Source: a filamentous cyanobacterium CCP3 (GTDB taxonomy: Bacteria > Cyanobacteriota > Cyanobacteriia > Phormidesmidales > Phormidesmidaceae). From it: a stretch of 64,000 nucleotides of DNA. The notes under the pieces are model-generated. The model made no database searches. It was given only the letters and a program-made list of their open reading frames with translations, and was not told where the DNA came from. This document shows, in pieces, positions 56,841 through 64,000 of the stretch (position 1 is its first letter; each line of letters begins with the position of its first letter). The stretch is from contig PYGV01000002.1 in NCBI GenBank assembly GCA_003022385.1, positions 17,779 through 81,778 of the forward strand, given 5' to 3'. The translations under genes and the position numbers were made by a program.

Positions 56841-57545
56841 TTAACTCTCTTTTTCCACTTGGTTGAATTCCAGCTCTACTGGTGTGTCGCGTCCAAAGAT
56901 GGACAGCAGCGCCTTGAGCTTGCTGCGCTCGGGGCTGACTTCCACCACCTCGCCCTCGAAGTCTTTGAAGGGACCTGAGAGCACGGTGATCTTATCTCCA
57001 GGGGCCATATCGACTTTGACCACCGGCTTTTGCTCTTCGGTGCGTTTGAAAATGCGCTTTACCTCACTCATGCCGAGGGGCATGGGCTTGACGTGGCCGC
57101 GACCACGGCCGTAGGCCCGACGCTGTTCAGCACCGACAAAATTGATGACGTGGGGGGTGTTCTTAACCACCGACCAAGCTTCATCATCCATGTACATGCG
57201 CACCAGAACGTAGCCAGGAAAGACTTTTTCATCAATGTTCTGACGGGTGCCGTCTTTGCGAAGCTTAATGGCTGGAGTCTGGGGAATCTCAACCTGAAAA
57301 ATGCGGTTGACCACATCTAGGGTATTGACGCGCTGCTCAAGGTTGAGCTTGACGCGATTTTCACAGCCAGACGCCACCTGTACGGCATACCAGCGAGCCT
57401 TGCGCTGGTAGTAACGCGCCGCTTCACCTTCGCCCCCTTCTTCAGTAGACGACCCAGCGCCTTCTGGGGGCGATTCGTCCTCTAGCTCGTCGTCTAAAGG
57501 CTCATCAAGAGGAGCGTCATCATAGTTGAAGTCTTCAAGCGCCAT
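56841..57545 (-). CDS. nusG: Transcription termination/antitermination factor NusG
   Basis: A 234-residue NusG with an NGN domain (about 50-150, WYAVQVASGCENRVKLNLEQ) and a KOW domain (about 175-234, PGDKITVLSGPFKDFEGEVV). ATG at 57545 overlaps the secE stop by one base (TAATG), so it is coupled; a longer frame (57569) is unused. The first ~45 residues form an unusually acidic extension (DEPLDDELEDES). Confidence 0.95.
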   Translation of the reverse strand: MALEDFNYDDAPLDEPLDDELEDESPPEGAGSSTEEGGEGEAARYYQRKARWYAVQVASGCENRVKLNLEQRVNTLDVVNRIFQVEIPQTPAIKLRKDGTRQNIDEKVFPGYVLVRMYMDDEAWSVVKNTPHVINFVGAEQRRAYGRGRGHVKPMPLGMSEVKRIFKRTEEQKPVVKVDMAPGDKITVLSGPFKDFEGEVVEVSPERSKLKALLSIFGRDTPVELEFNQVEKES

Positions 57546-57790
57546 TAGAATACCTGCCCTGAAACCCACCCAAACAGTCGGTCAACCAGATAGATCAGCG
57601 TCGCAGAAAGGCTGACCATAAGAATAACGGCAGCAGATTCACTGATCAGCTGCTGCCGACTCGGCCAAACCACTTTGCCCAACTCTTCTTTGGTACCCTG
57701 TAGAAAGGTACCCACGCTAAAGCCTTGCTCGGCACCCTGGGTATCTGTGGTCTTACCCTTAGACTCTGTTGCAGTGTCTTTTTTTACCAC
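57545..57790 (-). CDS. secE: Preprotein translocase subunit SecE
   Basis: An 81-residue SecE with one membrane helix near residues 54-76 and the amphipathic FLQGTKEELGKVVWPSRQQL segment that clamps SecY. Single-helix type, as in most bacteria. Stop overlaps the nusG start. Confidence 0.95.
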   Translation of the reverse strand: MVKKDTATESKGKTTDTQGAEQGFSVGTFLQGTKEELGKVVWPSRQQLISESAAVILMVSLSATLIYLVDRLFGWVSGQVF

Positions 57791-58036
57791 TGGTTTGGCT
57801 CCTGTTGGCGCTGGTCCGAACTGTCTAACCGGAAGAATGAACTGGTGACGCTAGCTAAACTAAGCAATGGGACAAGCTCAGCCACCACCTAGTGACTAAA
57901 ACCCAGTCACTAAGCAGTAGCAACTAAACTCCCTGGCCTGACTATCAGGTGTCAGGCAGTGACAATACTCGCCAGTCTGGGCTGTTTTAGAACAAAAACG
58001 CCAGTCGACTTGAGAACTGTCGCTGCCACACCTCAG

Positions 58037-58109
58037 CGCGCCCTGGAGGACTCGAACCCCCGACATCGGGTTTTGGAGACCCGCGTTCTACCAACTGAAC
58101 TAAGGACGC
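58037..58109 (-). tRNA. trnW: tRNA-Trp (anticodon CCA)
   Basis: A 73-nt tRNA with all arms paired: acceptor GCGTCCT/AGGGCGC, D arm GTTC/GAAC, anticodon stem CGGGT/ACCCG with loop CTCCAAA (anticodon CCA), T arm GGGGG/CCTCC with TTCGAGT, discriminator G. CCA is not encoded. It lies between rplS and secE on the same strand, a placement common in cyanobacteria. Confidence 0.97.
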
Positions 58110-58152
58110 ATGGAGCCAGGTGCCGGGCACCAAAACTCAGCTATACCCAATT

Positions 58153-58518
58153 CTAGTTGATTGGGCGATCAAAACGCTGCTTCAAGCGAGTCGCCTTACC
58201 AACACGATCGCGGAGGTAGTAGAGCTTGGCCCGACGAGCCTTGCCGCGACGCAGCACGGTGATGCTGGCCACTTTTGGAGCATGGAGCAGAAAAACCCGC
58301 TCGACGCCTACCCCCTGGAAAATCTTTCGCACCGTGATGGAGCGATTGATGCCGCCGTTGCGCATGGCGATGACGGTGCCCTCGTAGGGCTGAATTCGCT
58401 CTTTGCCACCCTCTTGAATGCGCACGCCAACACGAATGGTGTCGCCGACGTAGATGATGGGCAAATCGGTCTTGAGCTGCTCCGCCTCAATTGAGCGGAT
58501 GATTTCCTCTGCGTTCAT
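58153..58518 (-). CDS. rplS: 50S ribosomal protein L19
   Basis: A 121-residue L19 at bridge B8. ATG at 58518 ([19 protein letters not shown]) is chosen; the frame extends 23 codons upstream without homology. Motif [20 protein letters not shown] is diagnostic. First gene of the minus-strand run and divergent from the histidine kinase. Confidence 0.96.
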   Translation of the reverse strand: MNAEEIIRSIEAEQLKTDLPIIYVGDTIRVGVRIQEGGKERIQPYEGTVIAMRNGGINRSITVRKIFQGVGVERVFLLHAPKVASITVLRRGKARRAKLYYLRDRVGKATRLKQRFDRPIN

Positions 58519-58649
58519 AGGGCCTGCAAATGTGCACGGTCTACGATTATAGACTATAGGAGCAGTTAAGTCATAGCCTGCCGCCATGTTTTTCTAAAAT
58601 TAATTTTTTGTTGGGTCGAGTGGGACATTCTTGAGCGGCCCTGGGCATA

Positions 58650-60962
58650 GTGTTTATAGAGCATACGCCCCTTTCTCTCGCCCCCCCCTTTTTGCCACCG
58701 GATATGTCTACCCTGCCCCTTGACTCTGTGCCTCCGGGAGAGCGGTCTGGCCTTGATGGCGCTGCCGATGCGCCCTGGGAAATGCCCTGGGAAATGCTAG
58801 ATGCGATCGCGGCTCCGCTCTGGATAACAGACCAGTATCACCGCTGGGTTTTTCTCAACGCGGCCTGTACCCGCCTGGTGGGGTGCGATCGCTCAGCCCT
58901 GCTGGGGCAGCGGCAGATGGATGTGCTGCCCTTAGCCGTGAGTCAGGAAGTGATGGCGGCGGGGCAGCGGGCCATGGCCAGCGGCGAAGCGCAGCCTTTT
59001 GTGGTAGAAATGACTGATGCCGCCGGAGATTACCGCCGCATGACGGCGACGGCGTGGCAGTTTTTGGCCCCCAGTGGCGACCCTCAGCTGATGGTTAGCC
59101 TGCAGGACATTACGCCTTTACACTGGGTGGAGCAAACGCTGCAGCGGCAGTCGGAGCGAGAGCGGCTGCTGGGGGCGATCGCCCAGCACCTCCTGCATTT
59201 CCTCAATTCTGAAGACCTGCTACAAACCACGGTCAACGAAGTGCGTCGCTTTTTACGCATTGACCGGGTGCTGTTCTACAGCTTTGACCCCGACTACAGG
59301 GGGGTGGCGGCTGAGTCAGCCCACAGCACGATGGCCGAATCGGATAGGGCTCAGACTGAGCTGAGCTTTACTGCGGCTGATCTGCTGCGCTATCGCCAGG
59401 GAGAAATAGACGTTATCGATGATATGACCGCCGCTCAGCTGCCCGCCGCCGATTGGGCTAAGTTTGAGCTGGCCCAGGTCAAAGCCTGTCTGATTGTGCC
59501 GATTGTGCAGGCGGAGTCACTCTATGGGCTAATGTGCGCCTTGCACGGCAGCGCTCCCCGCTCCTGGGCGACCTGGGAGATCGAAACGCTGCGGGAGGTA
59601 GCTGCCCAGATGGGCGGTGCGATCAAGCAGGCTCGCCTCTATAACCAGGTGCAGCGGCTCAATACCGACCTGGAGCAGCAGGTGGCCCAGCGCACCGAGC
59701 AGCTTCAGACGGCGCTGGAATTTGAGGCCACCCTCAAGCGCATTACCGACCGGGTGCGCGACAGCCTGGATGTGAACCAGATCATGCTGACGGCGGTGAA
59801 AGAACTGACGGAAGCTCTGGAGGTGAAGGGGTCAAATACGTCGCTCTACGATCTGGAGCAGGGCACATCGACGATCTATTACGAGTACAACAGCTCCAGC
59901 CCTTCGTACCAGGGGCGGGTGGCCCAGATGGAGGCCTTTCCGGAGGTGTATCATCAGCTGCTAGACGGACAGTACTTTCAGTTTTGCTCGGTGGAGCCTA
60001 ACCCGGTGCGGGGCTATGTGGCGATGCTGGCCTGCCCAATTGTCGACGATCGCGGCGTGCTAGGCGATTTGTGGCTGATCAACGGGCGCGACTACGGCTT
60101 TAACGACATTGAGATTCGCCTAGTGCAGCAGGTGGCCAATCAGTGCGCGATCGCCATTCGTCAGGCGCGGCTGTACCAGGCGGCTCAGTCGCAGGTGGCC
60201 GAACTTGAGCGCCTCAACACGCTCAAGGACGACTTTCTCAGTACGGTCTCCCACGAGTTGCGCACGCCGGTCACCAGCATGCGGGTGGCGCTACAGCTAT
60301 TGGGAGTAACCCTCAGCCAGGAGTTTGATCTGAGCGCCGACCTGCAAAAACCACGATCTGAGCAGACGCGAATTGGTCGCTACTTCAGCATTTTGCAGGA
60401 GGAGTGCGAGCGCGAAATCAGCCTGATCAATGACTTGCTCGACCTGCAGCGGCTGGACGTGGGCAACCACCCCATTCAGCCTGAGCCAATTTTGCTCGAG
60501 ACCTGGCTGGCGGGCTGGATCGATAGCTTTGTGACCCGCGCCAAGAGTCGTGATCAGACTCTGCAGCTAGTCATTGCACCGGCTATGCCGGTGCTGTACA
60601 CCGACCTGGCCAGCCTGGAGCGGGTGCTAGCAGAACTGCTCAACAATGCTTGCAAATATACTCCCCCTGGCGAATACATTACCCTTGAGGCTGCGGCCCG
60701 TTCCAGCGCGCTGGGGGAACAGATCGCCATTACTCTCACCAATACCGGGGTGACGATTCCGGCTGAGGAAATGCCCCGTATTTTTGACAAGTTCTATCGC
60801 GTGCCCAGCGCTGACCCCTGGAAGCAGGGTGGTACTGGCCTGGGGCTGGCGCTGGTGGAAAAGCTGGTGGGTCACCTGGGGGGCGAAGTGGAGGTTACCA
60901 GCGGTGAGAACCAGACCTGTTTTACCATCACCCTGCCGACCCAGATCGCCCTCACCCGATAG
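58650..60962 (+). CDS. Hybrid-sensor-type histidine kinase with PAS and two GAF domains
   Basis: A 770-residue soluble sensor kinase. PAS (about 45-165, LWITDQYHRWVFLNAACTRL), GAF1 (about 175-325), a short coiled-coil (QQVAQRTEQLQTALEF), GAF2 (about 365-510), HisKA with phospho-acceptor His535 (STVSHELRTPV) and HATPase_c (about 650-765) with N box LLNNACKYTP, F box FDKFYR and G box GGTGLGLALV. There is no receiver domain and no membrane segment. No chromophore Cys for a bilin is evident in GAF1. The GTG at 58650 gives this length; ATG at 58704 is an alternative. Its response regulator is not adjacent. Confidence 0.87.
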   Translation: MFIEHTPLSLAPPFLPPDMSTLPLDSVPPGERSGLDGAADAPWEMPWEMLDAIAAPLWITDQYHRWVFLNAACTRLVGCDRSALLGQRQMDVLPLAVSQEVMAAGQRAMASGEAQPFVVEMTDAAGDYRRMTATAWQFLAPSGDPQLMVSLQDITPLHWVEQTLQRQSERERLLGAIAQHLLHFLNSEDLLQTTVNEVRRFLRIDRVLFYSFDPDYRGVAAESAHSTMAESDRAQTELSFTAADLLRYRQGEIDVIDDMTAAQLPAADWAKFELAQVKACLIVPIVQAESLYGLMCALHGSAPRSWATWEIETLREVAAQMGGAIKQARLYNQVQRLNTDLEQQVAQRTEQLQTALEFEATLKRITDRVRDSLDVNQIMLTAVKELTEALEVKGSNTSLYDLEQGTSTIYYEYNSSSPSYQGRVAQMEAFPEVYHQLLDGQYFQFCSVEPNPVRGYVAMLACPIVDDRGVLGDLWLINGRDYGFNDIEIRLVQQVANQCAIAIRQARLYQAAQSQVAELERLNTLKDDFLSTVSHELRTPVTSMRVALQLLGVTLSQEFDLSADLQKPRSEQTRIGRYFSILQEECEREISLINDLLDLQRLDVGNHPIQPEPILLETWLAGWIDSFVTRAKSRDQTLQLVIAPAMPVLYTDLASLERVLAELLNNACKYTPPGEYITLEAAARSSALGEQIAITLTNTGVTIPAEEMPRIFDKFYRVPSADPWKQGGTGLGLALVEKLVGHLGGEVEVTSGENQTCFTITLPTQIALTR

Positions 60963-61013
60963 GCGCTAACTTGGTAGGATACAGGCAAGGTTCCTCATCC
61001 TACGGTGAACGCT

Positions 61014-61670
61014 ATGGATAGCGCTGTCAATGAAACTCCTGTAGTGTATGCGGGGCAGTTTGGCGACTACACCATTACTGAGGCCGATCGCCGTGGGGTG
61101 GTACTCTATCGGGCTGGCCTGATGGTGGCGGCGCTGACCTTTGGGGCGGGCGCTGCGATCGCGCTTTTCTTCCCCTGCAACTCGACGCTGGTACAGGCTA
61201 TTAGCGCCCTCTACACGCTATTTTGGCTGGGTCTGGGGCTGAGTCTGGTCACTATTCATATCTATTTGGTGCCCCTGCACCGACTGCTGCAGGCGGCCTG
61301 GCTGGGGGGGGGAGCGGCCTCTCTAGTGCTCTCCCACGGGATCGATGGTCCCCTGGCCCAAACGGTCATGCAAACGCCCGCGGTGCTGTGGGGGCTGGGC
61401 TTTACCTTTGTGGCCCTGACCGGCATTTTCTTCAAAGAAGCCTTTTGCTTTGATCGCCTAGAGACCAAGCTGCTGACGCCGCTGGTGCCGCTGCTGCTGC
61501 TGGGGCACCTAGCGGGCTGGCTGCCTTTGCGCGTGGAGCAGGGACTGCTAGCGGTCTGGGCTGTTTTGTTTTTGGTATTTGCCCTGCGCAAGGTTGTACA
61601 GCCCATCGTGCCCGATATTGGCGATAAGTCGGTGTTCACCTACCTGAAGCAGCAGCGCTCAGCGTCTTAA
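61014..61670 (+). CDS. DUF2301 integral membrane protein
   Basis: A 218-residue DUF2301 membrane protein with about six hydrophobic segments, typical of cyanobacteria (FGDYTITEADRRGVVLYRAG). Function unknown. The ATG at 61014 has GGTGA six bases upstream; GTG at 61005 is in frame. Forms a plus-strand run after the histidine kinase with 50 bp between. Confidence 0.82.
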   Translation: MDSAVNETPVVYAGQFGDYTITEADRRGVVLYRAGLMVAALTFGAGAAIALFFPCNSTLVQAISALYTLFWLGLGLSLVTIHIYLVPLHRLLQAAWLGGGAASLVLSHGIDGPLAQTVMQTPAVLWGLGFTFVALTGIFFKEAFCFDRLETKLLTPLVPLLLLGHLAGWLPLRVEQGLLAVWAVLFLVFALRKVVQPIVPDIGDKSVFTYLKQQRSAS

Positions 61671-61856
61671 AAGCTCAGCTAACCCTTGAGGAATGGGCTT
61701 TAGGGAAGGTTAACCCCGATCGCCCCCGCATTTATACTGAACCTAAAGCAGGGCAGCAGCTCAGTCCAGTCTTGGCCAGGGTCGCCGGACTGTTGATAGC
61801 CATTTGGCTGCAGGACCCTGGCCCTGTCCTGATCGTCACGACAACACTGGAGCACC

Positions 61857-62336
61857 ATGAGCAATACCCCTGGCCCAGATGGGGCCTCAACCCCGGTTAA
61901 CTCAGGGGCCGAATTGTCAGAACCCTGGAGTCTACAGTCAACGTTCTCACGCCCCGTTCGCAACTCGCTCAACACTGATCCCTGGGTCAAGGCCCTATTT
62001 ACGGTCAGCCAGCAGGCTGCTGCCCAAAAACTGCGCCGCCCTCGGCAATCCCCTAGGGCTTCAGGCAGCGCTTTGGGCGCTGGCGTTTCTGCTAAACCCG
62101 AAGCACTTGAACCTGGGGGAGCGACGCTGTCTCCCTACTCCCTGGCCAATGCGGCCCCTCAGCTGGCCAACCCACTGGCCCCCCTGCGCGATCGCGATCG
62201 CCAAGCCCTGGGCGACATTTTTGCCCACGACCAAATGGCGGCCATTGAAGCTGACATTCTCAAGCGGCTGAGCTATCTGGTCCCTGAACCGATTTGGGAT
62301 GTGGAACCCTACGAGTTTCTACAGGAGTTTTTGTAG
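61857..62336 (+). CDS. Unknown cyanobacterial-type protein
   Basis: A 159-residue soluble protein I do not recognise; disordered first half (TPGPDGASTPVNSG, Pro/Ala/Ser-rich) and a more ordered C-terminal segment (RDRDRQALGDIFAHDQMAAI, VPEPIWDVEPYEFLQEF). ATG preceded by GGAG four bases upstream supports it as a real gene. Confidence 0.65.
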   Translation: MSNTPGPDGASTPVNSGAELSEPWSLQSTFSRPVRNSLNTDPWVKALFTVSQQAAAQKLRRPRQSPRASGSALGAGVSAKPEALEPGGATLSPYSLANAAPQLANPLAPLRDRDRQALGDIFAHDQMAAIEADILKRLSYLVPEPIWDVEPYEFLQEFL

Positions 62337-62640
62337 TCTTATGGCCAGAGTCACCTGGGTGGGGATATTAATGCAGCCTGAAAACGCAGCCTGAAAACGT
62401 TCAAGCGTTTGTCTGACAAGTGCCCTAACTCGACTAGCTACAGCTACATTTCTAGAACCTGAATATCCCTAAACTTCACGGAGAAGAAACCTAGAGACTG
62501 AGTTACGGAGGCTTAGATTAATGGCTCTTAAACTTTTCTAAATGTGATCTTATCGCTGACATTAGGCTCTCTTAGGATTCGGGTTATAAGCTCTCAAATG
62601 GCGATTTTGATAGTGTTTAGCACGCCACGGAGAGTGTTGT
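62337..62640. other. 304-bp region upstream of the phosphate-binding protein gene
   Basis: No gene. It holds a perfect 13-bp tandem duplication GCAGCCTGAAAAC (62373-62385 and 62386-62398) and the Pho-box-like array at 62527-62578. Confidence 0.6.
62527..62578 (+). promoter_or_regulatory. Pho-box-like array with 11-bp spacing
   Basis: Five octamers at exact 11-bp steps: CTTAAACT (62527), CTAAATGT (62538), CTTATCGC (62549), CATTAGGC (62560), CTTAGGAT (62571). Cyanobacterial SphR Pho boxes are tandem PyTTAAPyPy(T/A) octamers at 11-bp spacing. A TTATAAG sequence follows at about 62584. They fit best at the first site and become degenerate. Confidence 0.6.
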
Positions 62641-63561
62641 ATGGTCCTCAGTAGACAGAAGTTCAACCGCTATGCGCTAGCCGGGGTAGTTACCACTGCT
62701 GTGGTAGCGGGTATTGCTGCTCCCAGCGCATTGTCTCAAGATTCAGTCATTCAGGTCGATGGCTCTAGCACTGTTTTCCCCATCAGCGAAGCCATGGCTG
62801 AAGAATTCATGGCGGCAAACCGTGGCTCCCAGGTTACCGTTGGTGTATCGGGTACTGGCGGCGGTTTCCAAAAATTCTGTGCAGGTGAGCTGGATATTAC
62901 TGGTGCATCTCGCCCCATCAAGCAAGAAGAAATCGATGCCTGTGCTGCCGCTGGCATTGAGTACATTGAAGTGCCCGTAGCTACCGATGCTCTCACCGTT
63001 GTCATTAATCAAGACAACACCTGGGCCGAGGAGATGACCACTGAACAGCTCAAGATGATGTGGGAGCCCGCCGCTGAGGGTACCGTTACCCGCTGGAGCC
63101 AGATCGATTCGAGCTGGCCCAATGAGCCGATTGGCCTATTTGGCCCCGGTACCGACTCCGGCACCTTTGACTACTTCACCGACGAAATTGTTGGAGAGTC
63201 TGGTGCCAGCCGGGCCGACTATACCGCCAGTGAAGACGACAATATCCTGGTGCTGGGGGTTTCTCGCGATGTCAACGCGCTGGGCTACTTTGGCCTCGCC
63301 TACTACCTGGAAAACCAGGACTCGCTGAAGGCCGTTGCCGTCGACGGTGTTCTACCCACACCAGAGAACGTTGAGAATGGCACCTACGTTCCGCTCTCGC
63401 GGCCCATCTTCATGTATGTGAAGAAGTCTAGCCTGGAGGACAGTGCCGAGGTGCGCTCCTTTATGGAGTTTGTGCTCGACAACGCCTCTGAAATTGTGCC
63501 TGAGGTGGGCTATGTGCCGCTGTCTGAGCAGCGCTACGAGTCAATTCTGGCTGAGCTATAA
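62641..63561 (+). CDS. PstS/SphX-type phosphate-binding protein
   Basis: A 306-residue periplasmic phosphate-binding protein of a phosphate ABC transporter. Signal peptide about 1-32 ([14 protein letters not shown]); phosphate-binding residues in [13 protein letters not shown] and [11 protein letters not shown], and in [11 protein letters not shown]. The Pho-box-like array upstream suggests phosphate-starvation induction by SphS-SphR. No pst permease gene lies inside the window. Confidence 0.9.
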   Translation: MVLSRQKFNRYALAGVVTTAVVAGIAAPSALSQDSVIQVDGSSTVFPISEAMAEEFMAANRGSQVTVGVSGTGGGFQKFCAGELDITGASRPIKQEEIDACAAAGIEYIEVPVATDALTVVINQDNTWAEEMTTEQLKMMWEPAAEGTVTRWSQIDSSWPNEPIGLFGPGTDSGTFDYFTDEIVGESGASRADYTASEDDNILVLGVSRDVNALGYFGLAYYLENQDSLKAVAVDGVLPTPENVENGTYVPLSRPIFMYVKKSSLEDSAEVRSFMEFVLDNASEIVPEVGYVPLSEQRYESILAEL

Positions 63562-63597
63562 ACCTGGCCTCGGTTGAGCTTGAGCAATTCTGAGGTT

Positions 63598-63633
63598 AGC
63601 CCTTGGAAAGAGTTTTGCTTTCCAAGGGCTTTG
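63598..63633 (+). terminator. Terminator after the phosphate-binding protein gene
   Basis: Perfect 13-bp stem AGCCCTTGGAAAG (63598-63610) / CTTTCCAAGGGCT (63618-63630). The following T-run is short (TTTG), so strength is uncertain. Confidence 0.7.
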
Positions 63634-63795
63634 CGTGTCAGAAAGGATATTCAATCGCGATGGCTGTAGCCAGTTGGGTCGAGACATCTGTCAGACCGTT
63701 CAGGCGCTTAAATATCTCCAGGCTCTACGGATGTCCTGACCTACACAGTTCTGGCTATACCCTATCGCGATCGCCCACCGTAAAGCGTTTTTTCT

Positions 63796-64000
63796 ATGGC
63801 CATTGGCGAGTCACACAAATTCCTCGGCGTTAAGGGGCCGACCTGGTTCAGGGCTCTGGTGGCCCCACTCTTGGCGCTGTCTGTAGGGTTGCACGCCCTG
63901 CTGCTGGTTATTCCGCTGCCCTCGCGTCCGGCTCCAGACATTGAGGAAGAGGTGGAGTCAGAGGAGGCGGAGGAAGTTGTCGATCTACTGAGTATCAGCA
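63796..64000 (+). CDS. Membrane-anchored protein, 5' end only (cut by window edge)
   Basis: The frame from ATG 63796 is open to the edge (68 residues): one membrane helix near 20-42 (ALVAPLLALSVGLHALLLVI) followed by Pro-rich and acidic sequence (EEEVESEEAEEVVDLLSIS). The pattern recalls TonB-like N-terminal anchors of uncharacterised cyanobacterial proteins. Only a short N-terminus is visible, so this is tentative. Confidence 0.55.
   Translation, partial: MAIGESHKFLGVKGPTWFRALVAPLLALSVGLHALLLVIPLPSRPAPDIEEEVESEEAEEVVDLLSIS

Noticed and set aside
62373..62398. Tandem GCAGCCTGAAAAC considered as a CRISPR-like repeat
   Set aside because: Only two units directly abutting, with no spacer; a simple duplication.
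63603..63833. 76-codon plus-strand frame after the phosphate-binding protein
   Set aside because: It begins within the terminator hairpin and overlaps the start of the next membrane-anchored gene.

Overview
The window comes from a cyanobacterium. Markers are Psb27 (photosystem II assembly), NdhN (cyanobacterial/plastid NDH-1), LdpA (clock input), CP12 (Calvin-cycle switch), a Ycf45-type R3H ATPase, a gamma-tocopherol-type methyltransferase, several families known mainly from cyanobacteria (DUF3386, DUF3181, DUF2301, DUF3747-SLH), and very frequent HIP1 octamers (GCGATCGC). Moderate-to-high GC and gene content resemble filamentous non-heterocystous lineages (Leptolyngbya/Nodosilinea-like), but that placement is inference.

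Layout. 1-5.3 kb: end of an unseen gene, a degenerate M48 peptidase-like membrane protein, a TauE/SafE permease and an SbcD-type nuclease. 5.3-11.4 kb (minus strand): the distal half of the ribosomal-protein supercluster, rpmJ-rpsM-rpsK-rpoA-rplQ-truA-rplM-rpsI-rpmE-prfA; rpmJ is only 37 codons. 11.6-16.0 kb (minus): psb27, ycf45-like, ldpA, ndhN. 16.5-27.7 kb (plus): the proximal half, rplC-rplD-rplW-rplB-rpsS-rplV-rpsC-rplP-rpmC-rpsQ-rplN-rplX-rplE-rpsH-rplF-rplR-rpsE-rplO-secY-adk-infA. The two halves are normally continuous (infA followed by rpmJ). Here they point away from each other, and the arrangement fits a single inversion.

27.7-33.8 kb: a DUF1611 + enolase-superfamily pair resembling DgcN/DgcA, then a CHRD protein with an ECF sigma factor and its anti-sigma factor, then a PLP-dependent decarboxylase. 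33.8-34.3 kb: an intergenic region with three DnaA-box-like 9-mers. 34.3-45.9 kb: mixed housekeeping and accessory genes (DUF3386, SpoU methyltransferase, 2TM, DUF3181, PRC-barrel, response regulator, repeat-flanked four-helix-bundle protein, ChrA with a divergent LysR regulator, D-Ala-D-Ala dipeptidase, secreted PPC-like protein, FIST protein).

46-54 kb: CP12, an Spx/ArsC-like protein, CsbD, a 678-residue unknown protein, an SLH/DUF3747 surface protein, the tocopherol-type methyltransferase and a KtrB-type cation channel subunit. 54.2-58.5 kb (minus): the second translation cluster, rplS-tRNA-Trp-secE-nusG-rplK-rplA-rplJ-rplL, with an attenuator-like hairpin before rplJ. 58.6-64 kb: a PAS-GAF-GAF histidine kinase, a DUF2301 membrane protein, an unknown protein, a PstS/SphX phosphate-binding protein behind a Pho-box-like repeat array, and a truncated membrane-anchored protein at the edge.

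I found no CRISPR array, prophage, complete insertion sequence or rRNA gene. Starts were adjusted where the longest reading frame ran past the probable initiation codon; each such choice is explained in its entry.
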